DNA of 14,823 nt from Deltaproteobacteria bacterium (GCA_016717595.1 JADKFE010000034.1:1-14823); one strand, 5' to 3'; positions 1 to 7,216 are shown, numbered from the stretch's first letter. Notes: generated by a model from the sequence alone, not told the origin. Program-made: numbers and translations.

Positions 1-1426
1 CCGACGACGAAGTCCCACAAGACGTCGAGAGTTCTTTCCTGAACAAGCCCGACCTCCACGCCCCCCATCATCCCGCGCACGAGCAGCGACACGGCCAGAT
101 CCACGTTTCGACCCGTTTTGCGAGCTCGTGCATGGCGACCCAGCGCCACAGCGGCGCGAATAGCCTCGGCGCCAGCTTTGCCTCCTTGCTGGCCTGTAGC
201 AACAGCGCCTCGGCCTGGTCGAGCAGCCCGTCAACCGTCTGGCCGACCGTCTGGCGGTAGAACGAAGCGCTCAACTGGGCGTCGGCCACGTCGATGAGCA
301 CACGCGGCGCGCGCGCGCGGAGCGTCCCCAACCGGAGCGCGGCAAGCAGCGATTGCCCGACCTCGCTGACATACTCCGCCAGCGCATCCGGCTCAACCCG
401 CCGAAACTTCTGCACCACATACTTAAACGCCTCGGCGATCCCCTCTTCCCCCACCACGCCGCTGTCCACCATGGCGCGCATGGCCTCCACCGCGCTGCGC
501 CGCGTGGCGCCGCGCCCGGCGAGGCTCGCCTTGAAGAACCGCTGCGCCCCGGCGACGTCGGCCTCGATCAGCCGCATAAACCCGGCGTACGCCGCGGGGC
601 CATCCTCACGCGCGTCCGCCTCCCACACCTGCTCATACGCGTCGGGGTGGGGCAGCCGCGTGTGCTCCCGAACGGCGTCGGCCAGGGCGGTGAAGTCTTC
701 AGCCACGGCGATCGGCAGGCCGATGCGGTCGTCGTCGGCGCTCTGAACGATGATGGCCGGGTGAACCCGGGCGATGGGCACAAGGCGCGTGAGGCTCAGC
801 CACTCGTCTTCAGCGTCCTCCGCCGACCAGTCCGCCGCCGCGTTCACCTCGACGGGCAGCACGGGAAGCTCTGCGCCACGAAGGCTCAACACCTGGCTGA
901 GCGCCAAGGCCACATCCCGAAGCTGCGCGCGCGGCACCAAGGGCACGAGCACGTCCACAAGCTGGGCGGCCAAGGAGAGGCCAAGGGCTGTCGAGAGCGG
1001 CGGCAGGCGCACGATCACGACGTGGGCGCGCTCATGGGCCACGAAGGCGCGGCGCAGCGCGTCCCGAGCGGCCTGCACCGCCCGAGGCGTCGGCGCGCCG
1101 GGGCGCTCGGTCATCGGCGCGTCGGCGGCGCGCACAAAGCCGATGTCGCCGGGAAGCTCGGCGTCTTGGAGGATCTCCAAGACCTCATCCGTGGCGGGCA
1201 CCGTGGCGAAGCCGACCATCCACGAGCGCATCAGGCCCAAGAGCGACGGGCCGCTCTGCGGCAAGGCCGCGCCCCAAGGGCCGAGCACGGCGGAGCAAGG
1301 ATCGGCGTCGAGGAGCACGACGCGATACCCATAGCCGCCGAGCGCGTGCGCCATGACGATCGCGCCAACATCGGCCCAGGGCTGCTGCTCTAGCTCTGTG
1401 AGGCCGATGATGAGGGGCGCGGACAT
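1..1426 (-). CDS. ParA/MinD-like protein with degenerate P-loop (partial, one frameshift)
   Basis: The start is ATG at 1426, preceded by GGAG seven bases upstream (CTCC at 1434-1437). The reading frame stays open further upstream, but only through intergenic and repeat DNA. The N-terminus follows the ParA fold: strand 'LIIGLTEL', then 'YRVVLLDADP' (residues 34-43, matching the family's VLLiDlDP), then 'VVIVRLPP' (136-143, matching yiiIDtPP) and 'DVLVPLVPRAQLRD'. The Walker A motif KGGxGKT is replaced by 'EQQPWADVG', and the Walker B aspartate is arginine, so ATP hydrolysis is unlikely. Residues 260-435 are a helical region I do not recognise. Near 116-119 (four T) the frame shifts. The other frame then continues to the window edge as credible protein ('VDLAVSLLVRGMMGGVEVGL'), so the apparent stop at 68-70 is probably artificial. 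No ParB gene is visible. The cellular role is unknown. Confidence 0.7.
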
Positions 1427-1631
1427 CCAGTGGCTCCGTAGGGATGCTGAGCCTAACACAAGGTGGGCGAAGATCTGAAGAAAAAGTTGTGCGGGGCGCG
1501 GGGCGGGACTGGAGCCCCCCCGAGCGCGGGCTGGGCAGAAGGTGGCGCGGCGCTGAGGCCGTGCTGGGGAGTGGGCGCGCTGAGGTCTCGGGCGATGAGG
1601 CCGCCCGAGGGTGGGTTGGAGCCCTGACTCA
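1427..1631. other. Intergenic leader of the ParA-like gene
   Basis: About 205 bases lie between the repeat array and the ParA-like start. They hold a hairpin at 1587-1609, a half-length copy of the array unit at 1611-1631 and the ribosome binding site at 1434-1437. A purine-rich tract lies near 1465-1490. I see no convincing -35/-10 pair, so the promoter of the ParA-like gene is not placed. Confidence 0.5.
1587..1609. terminator. 8-bp inverted repeat, possible terminator
   Basis: The arms ctcgggcg (1587-1594) and cgcccgag (1602-1609) are perfectly complementary, with a 7-base loop. The hairpin lies downstream of the kinase operon and of the repeat array, and about 160 bases before the ParA-like start. 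It could end transcripts that read through the array. No U-tract follows on either strand, so a structured leader element or an operator is equally possible. Confidence 0.4.
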
Positions 1632-2093
1632 GTCGGTTGGAGCGAGCGGGCGGCGGATCGGGGCCATGCGTCCGTCTGTTGGAGTGAACCGGCGGCGGAT
1701 CGCTCCATTGCTTCCGTAGGTTGCAGCGATCCGCCGCCCGATCGTTCCTATGTGTCCGTCGGTTGGGGTGATCCGGCGACGGATCGGTGCAGGTCAGCGG
1801 TCGGTTGCAGTGATCCGGCGACGGATCGGTCCAGGTCAGCGGTCGGTTGTCGTGGTCCGTCGCCGGATCGGTGCAAGGGAGCAGTCGGTTGGACCGATCC
1901 GGCGACGGATCGGTGCAGGTGCGCGGTCGGTTGGACCGATCTGGCGACGGATCGGTGCAGGTGCGCGGTCGGTTGGACCGATCCGCCGCCGGATCGTTCT
2001 GATGTGCCCGTCTGTCGGACCGATCCGGCGCCGGATAGCTCCGATGTGTCCGTCTGTTGCAGCGATCCGCCGCCGGACCGGGCCAATGCGTTG
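1632..2093. repeat. Tandem array of eleven 42-bp palindromic units
   Basis: Eleven units of exactly 42 bp start at 1632, 1674, 1716, 1758, 1800, 1842, 1884, 1926, 1968, 2010 and 2052. Each begins GT, usually GTCGGTTG or GTCTGTTG. The core in the best unit (1894-1913) is ccgatccggcgacggatcgg: 8-bp inverted arms around a 4-base centre. Units 7 and 8 differ at one base; the outer units have diverged most. At 10.5 bp per turn, 42 bp is four helical turns, so the palindromes would sit on one face of the DNA. Two GATC sites 12 bp apart occur in most units (17 in total). Since 42 is divisible by three, long frames run through on both strands, but substitutions alter amino acids freely and there is no ribosome binding site, so I do not call a protein. 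The array begins 10 bases beyond the kinase stop codon. Confidence 0.9.
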
Positions 2094-2103
2094 TTTCAGC
2101 CGC

Positions 2104-3363
2104 TCACCCCAGCTCCGGCAGCCGCAGTCGCACCCGCAGGCCGCCGCCGGGGCGGGCCTCAGCGATGAGCTCGCCGCCGTGAACCTCGGCGACCCGCCGG
2201 GCGATGAACAGGCCCAGGCCTAAGCCGCCGGTGGCTTTGGAGCGGCTGGACTCCACACGAAAGAAGGGCTGGGCGAGGCGCGCCAGGGCCTCGGGGGCCA
2301 CGCCAGGGCCCTCGTCCTCGACGATCAGCTCGCGGCCTTGTGCGACAATTTTTGCGACAGTCCCCGGCGGGGTGTAGCGCCCGACGTTGCGCAGCAGGTT
2401 CTCCAAGGCCCGAAGGAGCAGGCGGCGGTCGCCTTGTAGCATAAATCCATCGCCCACCACCTCCAGGCGGTGCTCGGGCAGGGGCACCCGGCGCGCGGCC
2501 TCCTCGATGAGCGCTCGGGCGCCCAGGGGCTCTAGGGTGAGGCGGGCGGCGCCTAGCTCCAGGCGGCTCAGCTCGGCGAGCTCACCCACTAGCTCATCTA
2601 GCTCGATGAGGTCACCCTCCATCGCCGCGACGCGGGACTCTGAAGCGCCGCTGTCGCGTAAAAGCTCTAGCTCTAGTCGCATGCGGGTGAGCGGCGTGCG
2701 CAGCTCGTGGGAGATGGCCGCCATCAGCTCTTTCTCGCGGCGCAACATGCCGTCGATGCGCTCGGCGAGGCGGTTGAAGCCGCGGGCGGCGTCTTGCAGC
2801 TCTTTGGGGCCTCGCTCGGGCAGGCGGTGGCCCAGATCGCCCTCGGCCATGCGGTCCATCGCCGTGAGCGCGACGTTGAGGGGGCGGCTCACCGAGCGGG
2901 CCAACAGCGCGCCCAAGGCCGTCGCGGCGGCGGTCAACAGGCCCAGGCCTAGCCAAAAACGACGCCGGGGGCGCTCGAGGTCTAAGGTGGGGCGCACGCC
3001 CACCCAGGCGCCATCGGCGCGCTGCACGGCGACGCCACCGCCGCGGCGGCGACCGCTCAGGGCCACCTCGTGGCCGTGTAAGTTGAGGCGGCGCGCCCGG
3101 GCCCGGGGCGGCTCTGGCATGCGGCTGATCTCCAGGTCCAGCCGGTTCGCGAGCTCGTCCGCGTCATCCCCGGCCTCAATGCGCTCGACGACGTAGACGG
3201 CCTGGTGCGCGAGCTGATCGCCTAGCTCACGCTCCAGCGGGCGCAGCACGGCCTGGGTGGTGGTGAGGCCGACGGCCACGGAGGAGATCACCACGGCGAC
3301 GGCGACGCTGAGCGTGAGCCGCGCCCGCAGGGAGAGGCTCGGCAGGCCCGCCCCGGCGCTCAT
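2104..3363 (-). CDS. CpxA-like membrane sensor histidine kinase
   Basis: An intact 419-residue inner-membrane kinase that should autophosphorylate on histidine and pass the phosphate to the regulator encoded just upstream. Transmembrane segments lie at about 15-35 and 136-157, enclosing a periplasmic sensor domain of roughly 100 residues rich in arginine. HAMP follows at about 157-210. The H-box 'AISHELRTPLTR' carries His219, the N-box has Asn322 and Asn326, the G1 box is 'DEGPG' (350-354), the F-box is 'PFFRVESS', and the G2 box is 'GGLGLGL' (379-385). All catalytic motifs are present. Its ATG overlaps the regulator's stop by four bases (ATGA), so the two are translationally coupled. Architecture and neighbours resemble CpxA; orthology to the enterobacterial protein is not claimed. 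The 42-bp array starts 10 bases past its stop codon. Confidence 0.93.
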   Translation of the reverse strand: MSAGAGLPSLSLRARLTLSVAVAVVISSVAVGLTTTQAVLRPLERELGDQLAHQAVYVVERIEAGDDADELANRLDLEISRMPEPPRARARRLNLHGHEVALSGRRRGGGVAVQRADGAWVGVRPTLDLERPRRRFWLGLGLLTAAATALGALLARSVSRPLNVALTAMDRMAEGDLGHRLPERGPKELQDAARGFNRLAERIDGMLRREKELMAAISHELRTPLTRMRLELELLRDSGASESRVAAMEGDLIELDELVGELAELSRLELGAARLTLEPLGARALIEEAARRVPLPEHRLEVVGDGFMLQGDRRLLLRALENLLRNVGRYTPPGTVAKIVAQGRELIVEDEGPGVAPEALARLAQPFFRVESSRSKATGGLGLGLFIARRVAEVHGGELIAEARPGGGLRVRLRLPELG

Positions 3364-4052
3364 GCCGCGCCTTGGCTGGGCAAGAGGTAACCGACGCCGC
3401 GCACGGTCTTGATCAGCGTGGGGTGTTTGGGGTCGTCGCCCAGCTTACGGCGCAGGTGGCTGACGTGAACATCGACGCTGCGCTCAAAGGACGCGTAGTC
3501 TTCGCCCCGGGCCAGCTCCATCAGCCGCTCTCGGGGGATGACCCGCCCGGCGTTGGCGACCAAGGTGCGTAAGATGTCGAACTCTGTGGTGGTCAGCTCG
3601 ACCAAGACGCCGTTGAGCCGGGCCTCGCGGCGGTCGGGATCGACGCTCACCGGCCCGGCGTGAAGGGTCGCGCGCTCCTCGGCGGGGGCCGGGGCGGCCC
3701 GGCGCAGCACGGCCTGAATCCGGGCGAGGAGCTCTCGGGGGTTGAAGGGTTTGGGCAGGTAATCATCGGCGCCGAGCTCTAAGCCCACGATGCGGTCCAG
3801 CTCGTCACCCCTGGCGGTGAGCATGATGATCGGCACCCGCGATGTCGCACGAATGATGCGACAGACCTCAAAGCCGTCTTTGCCGGGCATCATCACGTCG
3901 AGCACGACGAGGTCCGGGGGCTCGGCCCGAAGGCGCTGCAGCCCAGAGTCACCGTCGGGCGCCGTGTCCACCGTGTAGCCCCGACCGCCGAGATACTCGG
4001 CGAGCAGGGTGCGGGTGCGGGGGTCATCATCCAAGATGAGCAGGCGAGACAC
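3360..4052 (-). CDS. OmpR/CpxR-family response regulator
   Basis: An intact 230-residue DNA-binding regulator, partner of the overlapping kinase gene. The receiver domain (about 1-120) has the acidic pocket at residues 8-10, the phosphoacceptor Asp52 in 'LVVLDVMMPGKDG', Thr79 in 'IIMLTARG' and Lys101 in 'YLPKPF'. The C-terminal winged helix (about 130-226) has the typical 'LTTTEFDILRTL', 'RSVDVHVSHLRRKLGDD' and 'IKTVRGVGYLL' signatures. The start is GTG at 4052, with GAGG five bases upstream; an N-terminus reading 'MSRLLILDDD' is what this family needs. It lies 53 bases downstream of the Spy/CpxP-like gene, with no terminator between them, so the three genes are probably one transcription unit. 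The likely target is its own operon, through the repeats at 4696-4720. Confidence 0.94.
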   Translation of the reverse strand: MSRLLILDDDPRTRTLLAEYLGGRGYTVDTAPDGDSGLQRLRAEPPDLVVLDVMMPGKDGFEVCRIIRATSRVPIIMLTARGDELDRIVGLELGADDYLPKPFNPRELLARIQAVLRRAAPAPAEERATLHAGPVSVDPDRREARLNGVLVELTTTEFDILRTLVANAGRVIPRERLMELARGEDYASFERSVDVHVSHLRRKLGDDPKHPTLIKTVRGVGYLLPSQGAA

Positions 4053-4105
4053 GGCGCCCTCGGCGAGTCAGGAATTAACGCGACAGATGCGACAGGTGAG
4101 ACCGC

Positions 4106-4600
4106 TCAGCGGCCCTTGCCGCCCTTTCCGCCCTTGCCGCCGTGGCCTTCAGGGGGGCCACCCTCGTGCTCCTCGCGGCGGGCCTCGTGCTCGTCCTTGA
4201 GGTCACGCATGCCGTCTACGAAGGCCGCGCGCTGGTCATCGGAGAAGGTGGCGTGCAGCTCCAGCATGGCGTCGGCGCGCTCGTGGGCCTCCTCACGCTT
4301 CTGGTCCAGCATGTCGTCGATGAGGTCGTGGACCTTCTTGGTGTCGGGCTGGGGCTTCTCCAGCTCGAGCATCATCGCCTCGACGATGGCGTCTTTGCTG
4401 GCCTTGTTCGCCTCCTTGTCGGCGCGGCCCTCCTCACGAAGCTCCATGGCGAGGGTCTTCTGGTCTTCAGTGAGGTTGAGGGAACGAATCAGCTCGTGGA
4501 AGCCGTGGCCGCCAAAACCGCCACCGCCCGCGATGGCGACGCCGCCTAAGGAGAGGGCGAAGAGACCGGCGGTGAGGGCGACACGAATCGAGCGGGTCAT
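4106..4600 (-). CDS. Spy/CpxP-like periplasmic LTxxQ-motif protein
   Basis: A 164-residue secreted protein. Residues 1-24 form a signal peptide ('MTRSIRVALTAGLFALSLGG', cleavage after the AIA near residue 24). The mature part is helical and charged, with two LTxxQ-type motifs: 'LTEDQ' at 43-47 and a variant 'FSDDQ' at 119-123, spaced as in Spy/CpxP. The tail (about 147-164) is a glycine/lysine/histidine-rich segment with three GGK steps, unusual for the family and possibly metal-binding. The ATG at 4600 has GGAG six bases upstream (CTCC at 4607-4610). Family members are periplasmic chaperones or adaptors that restrain the CpxA sensor. Finding it first in an operon with a CpxR/CpxA-type pair supports that role here. 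A metal-responsive CzcE/CnrX-like role is the main alternative. Confidence 0.88.
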   Translation of the reverse strand: MTRSIRVALTAGLFALSLGGVAIAGGGGFGGHGFHELIRSLNLTEDQKTLAMELREEGRADKEANKASKDAIVEAMMLELEKPQPDTKKVHDLIDDMLDQKREEAHERADAMLELHATFSDDQRAAFVDGMRDLKDEHEARREEHEGGPPEGHGGKGGKGGKGR

Positions 4601-4621
4601 AGGATTCTCCGTTGTTGAGCG

Positions 4622-4639
4622 GGACAGCACATCCTGTCC
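4622..4639. promoter_or_regulatory. 6-bp inverted repeat in the cpxP-like leader
   Basis: The arms ggacag (4622-4627) and ctgtcc (4634-4639) flank a 6-base centre. The repeat sits 22-39 bases upstream of the Spy/CpxP-like start, overlapping the expected transcription start. It could be an operator or a small leader hairpin. Support is symmetry and position only. Confidence 0.3.
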
Positions 4640-4647
4640 ACGCCTTG

Positions 4648-4653
4648 AATCTA
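4648..4653 (-). promoter_or_regulatory. Candidate -10 element of the Cpx-like operon
   Basis: On the minus strand this reads TAGATT, four of six matches to TATAAT, and would start transcription about 40 bases before the ATG at 4600. No good -35 lies 16-18 bases upstream, as expected for a promoter that needs an activator; the GTRAR repeats at 4696-4720 are upstream. This is a weak prediction from sequence similarity alone. Confidence 0.3.
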
Positions 4654-4695
4654 CGGCGCCGATGTTGTGCGCCTGTGTGATGCGCCCGAAGTGGC

Positions 4696-4720
4696 GTGAG
4701 GAGTTGTGAAGAAGTGTAAA
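4696..4720 (+). promoter_or_regulatory. Cpx-box-like triple direct repeat
   Basis: Three boxes, GTGAG (4696-4700), GTGAA (4706-4710) and GTAAA (4716-4720), are separated by exactly five bases, giving a 10-bp period. The enterobacterial CpxR site is GTAAA-N5-GTAAA; the last two boxes match it with one mismatch. The site lies upstream of an operon that encodes a CpxP/CpxR/CpxA-like set, which suggests autoregulation. It also sits upstream of the divergent ATPase gene. That this regulator reads the enterobacterial motif is an inference. Confidence 0.5.
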
Positions 4721-4734
4721 GGAGACGAGGTCGC

Positions 4735-4763
4735 TTGCAAGCACAACACCGTTGATGTACACA
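4735..4763 (+). promoter_or_regulatory. Candidate promoter for the ATPase gene
   Basis: TTGCAA (4735-4740, four of six matches to TTGACA) and TACACA (4758-4763, three of six to TATAAT) are separated by 17 bases, facing the ATPase start at 4865. The leader would be about 95 bases and includes the pyrimidine-rich stretch. This is a weak match. Confidence 0.25.
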
Positions 4764-4769
4764 GAAGAT

Positions 4770-4864
4770 CCCCTCCTCGGCTCCTCCCTGGGCCGACTCC
4801 TCCGCCGCTGCTCCTCCCCGGAGCCCCCTCCCCTCGCCGCCGCGCGCCCTCCTCGGAGCCTCCT
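4770..4864 (+). other. Pyrimidine-rich leader of the ATPase gene
   Basis: This stretch is dominated by CTCC and CCTC runs on the plus strand and contains almost no A. It ends in the ribosome binding site GGAG (4855-4858), six bases before the ATG at 4865. The opposite strand is correspondingly GGAG-rich. I see no gene in it. Together with 4601-4769 it forms the divergent intergenic region between the Spy/CpxP-like gene and the ATPase gene. Confidence 0.5.
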
Positions 4865-6077
4865 ATGGCCGCCTTGCCCTCGCTCTCTGCCGCGCCCTCC
4901 CTTCGTTGGTCCGCCGCCGGGCTCTCACCCCAAGAGCTGAGCCGCCGTTTTGTGGGTCAGACGTCTGTTCTGCGGGCCTTGGTGGGCCGCTTGGGGCGCA
5001 GCGCCGAGAGCGCCGAGCCGCCGCACCGCCTCTCGTGGTGGGGCCCTCGGGCTCGGGCAGAACAATGTTGTTGCGTCGGGTGGAGGTGGCCGTCACCGAC
5101 CACAAGGAGCTGAGCGCCCGCTGGCGCGCCGTGCGCCTGCCCGAGCGGCTGTGGCGGGCCTCGCGGCTCTCGGATGTGTGGCTCATGGCCTTAGAGACGC
5201 TGCGCCCGGCGCTGGTGGCCGAGGGCCAAGACGGGGCGCTGCTTCAGTCGCAGCTCGACGCGCTCTTGCTCATCGAGGATGACAACAAGGCTGATGTTGA
5301 GGCCCTGGACCTGCTCTGCGCCTGGGCTGGGCGCGGCGTGGCCTTGCTGATCGACGGGCTCGACCACACGCTGGGCCGCATCGACGGCGGGGCCGCGGCC
5401 CTGGCGCGGCGGCTGGAGGAGGAGCCCCGGCTGCTGGTGCTCGCGACGGCGGACGAGGCCGTGACCGACGCCGCGCTCAAGGGCGTGTTCTCCACCTTGA
5501 CCCTCTCCCCGCTCAGCGAGGCCGAGGCCCAGGCCCTCGTCGCGCGGCTCGGCGACGGCGCCCAGCCTGTCGTCACCACCGAGCCCGGCCGCCTCCGCGC
5601 CATCGTGCAGCTCTTTGCGCCTGCCCCGCCCCTTGGCCCTCCTCGGCGCCGCCTGGTGTGACGACCCCTCTGGCGACGCCTCCACAGATCTGTTGCGTCT
5701 CCTCGACGCCCTGCGCCCCGTTCACGCCGCGCGCCTCGCGGAGCTGCCGCCGCAGTCGCAGCAGGTGTTGGCGGCCATCGCCGAGCGCTGGGACCCCATC
5801 GCCGCCGGCCCGCTCTCCCGCGCGCTGCGTATGCAGGTGCGCCTGGCCTCGGCCCAGCTCAGCCGCCTCACGTCCTTGGGCTTCGTGCAGAAGGTGGACC
5901 TGCCCCAGCACGCGCGCCTGGGCTTTCAGCTCTGTGACCGTGGCCTCGCCTTGTCACTTCTGCGCGGCGACACCTGCCGAGCGTGGCCTCGCCGAGCTGG
6001 TGAGCCTCACCGCGCCGCCTCAGGCGCACGACGCCTTGGCCCCGTTCATCGGCGCCGACCCCGACCTGGAAGACTGA
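4865..6077 (+). CDS. AAA/STAND-like ATPase with winged-helix C-terminus (three frameshifts)
   Basis: The reconstructed protein is about 403 residues. The ATG at 4865 has GGAG six bases upstream. The order is: an N-terminal segment 'LSRRFVGQTSVLRALVGRL' typical of the lid preceding an AAA P-loop; Walker A 'GPSGSGRT' (near 5041-5064); Walker B 'VALLIDGLDH' (near 5338-5367); sensor-1-like 'LLVLATADEAV'; and a winged helix 'LPPQSQQVLAAIAERWDPIA' through 'LTSLGFVQKVDL'. This layout resembles Orc1/Cdc6-like and STAND ATPases of unknown function. Frames shift near 5029 (one base apparently missing), 5615 and 5972. Each side encodes matching family sequence, so errors in the sequence are likelier than decay. 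It is cytoplasmic with an unknown partner. The next gene starts 21 bases after its stop, in the same frame. Confidence 0.72.
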
Positions 6078-6098
6078 AGCAAAATTCGCAAAGAGCGC

Positions 6099-7216
6099 AT
6101 GACGGCCCTTCGTGGCCGGGTGGCGAGCACCCGCCCGGACTGGCCCGCGCCTTGGTCTTCAGAGCTGTTCACCGGGGTGCTGCTCACCGCGCCGATCTCC
6201 CTGAGCGCCCGTGAGCGTGTGCTGGAGCGCCTCCGCGCCGCCGGGCCCGAGGAGGTCAAAGACGTCGCGCTGGCGCTCTCCTATCGCCTGGGCCTCGTCG
6301 GTCTGCTGCACGGGGAGGCCACGTCCCAGGCCCTCGCCCAGGCCAGCCTCTCCGGTGAGCTCTCCGGGCCCGATGACCTGCCCGGCGCGGAGTCCGCCGC
6401 GCGGCGTCTGCGACAGCCGGGCCTGCTCGGCCTGGTCCGGCTCACCCGCGCCGCCCGCCGCGCCGCTGAAGGTGACCTCGACGAGCTGGCGATGCCCTTT
6501 GAGTCTGACGGCGGCACGCGGCTGGCCTGGGCCATCGCCGCCGCGCGTTTCCCCAGCTTCGACGCCCGGGTCAAAGAGGCCGTCGCCGCCGCCTGGGCCG
6601 CGGGGTACGAGACGACCGCCTGCCCGTCGCCGCCGCCTGGGCCGTGGCCGAGGGTGGGCTGCCGATGCACGCCGATGAGTCCGAGCTGCGCCGCGGCCTC
6701 ACCCGTCGCCCGGAGCACCCCTTGCTCCTCGCGGGCCTCGGCGCTCTGCTCACTGCTCAAGATCGCCGCGACGAGGCCGAGCGTCTGCTGCGCAGCGCGG
6801 ACCTGCTGCTACAAGACGGCGAGACCGTCGCCGCCTGCCTGCCCGAGACCCTGGCCTCGTACTTCTTCGACGCCCTGGAGGACGGCTCCTTGGCGAGCCG
6901 CCTCTTGCGACCGTTGCGCGACTTCACCCGCCGCCCCCTGGCCACGCTCTTGCTGCGTGACCCGGCCCGCTGCGGGGAGGCCCTGGCCCTGCTCAGCGCG
7001 GACGGCGCCGACCCACGCCCCGCCCTGTTCACCTGCCTGCGCGATGAGCTGCACGCCGGTCGCCCCGCCGTGGTCAGCGCGGCCCTCGCGGGTTTGGGCC
7101 TCGATCGTCGCTGGCGGGCGTTAGACGCCGCGGCCCGGGCCAAGGCCGAGGGGCCCGCCGTCTTGGAGGCCCTGGCGGTTGAGGTGCGCGCGGTCGCTGT
7201 GGGCCTCGGGCGGTAG
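6099..7216 (+). CDS. Helical-repeat (TPR-like) protein of unknown function (one frameshift)
   Basis: The reconstructed length is about 372 residues. I do not recognise the family. The protein is alanine/leucine/arginine-rich and predicted all-helical; the segment 'HPLLLAGLGALLTAQDRRDE' plus its continuation has the size and spacing of a tetratricopeptide helix pair. One frameshift lies near 6615: the first frame ends in 'AAAWAAGYET' and the other resumes as 'RLPVAAAWAVAEGGLPMHAD'. The start chosen is ATG at 6099, with a weak AAGAG upstream. It lies in the same frame as the ATPase gene and only 21 bases beyond its stop, so the two may be one long gene interrupted by a stop. It is probably cotranscribed with the ATPase and may be its partner. 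Confidence 0.6.

Noticed and set aside
353..1393. 346-residue plus-strand frame opposite the ParA-like gene
   Set aside because: It is the antisense shadow of a better gene. Its product is rich in Arg, His and Gly with no recognisable domain.
1427..1708. 94-residue N-terminal extension of the ParA-like protein
   Set aside because: It would begin inside the repeat array and reads as low-complexity Ser/Pro/Arg. The internal ATG at 1426 has a good GGAG site and starts exactly at the ParA fold.
1632..2093. CRISPR array
   Set aside because: The whole 42-bp unit is similar from copy to copy. There are no unique spacers of constant length between identical repeats, and no cas genes are visible.
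1611..2223. 14-residue-repeat proteins read from the array in several frames
   Set aside because: Frames stay open because the period is a multiple of three and the DNA is GC-rich. Substitutions change residues freely, no ribosome binding site precedes the starts, and one frame runs into the end of the kinase gene.
4081..4098. Two tandem CGACAGRTG copies between the cpxP-like and cpxR-like genes
   Set aside because: There are only two 9-bp copies, with no symmetry and no clear relation to either start, so chance or a trivial duplication is enough to explain them.
4601..4762. 54-residue N-terminal extension of the Spy/CpxP-like protein
   Set aside because: The extension would bury the signal peptide. 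The ATG at 4600 has GGAG at good spacing and begins a normal secretion signal.
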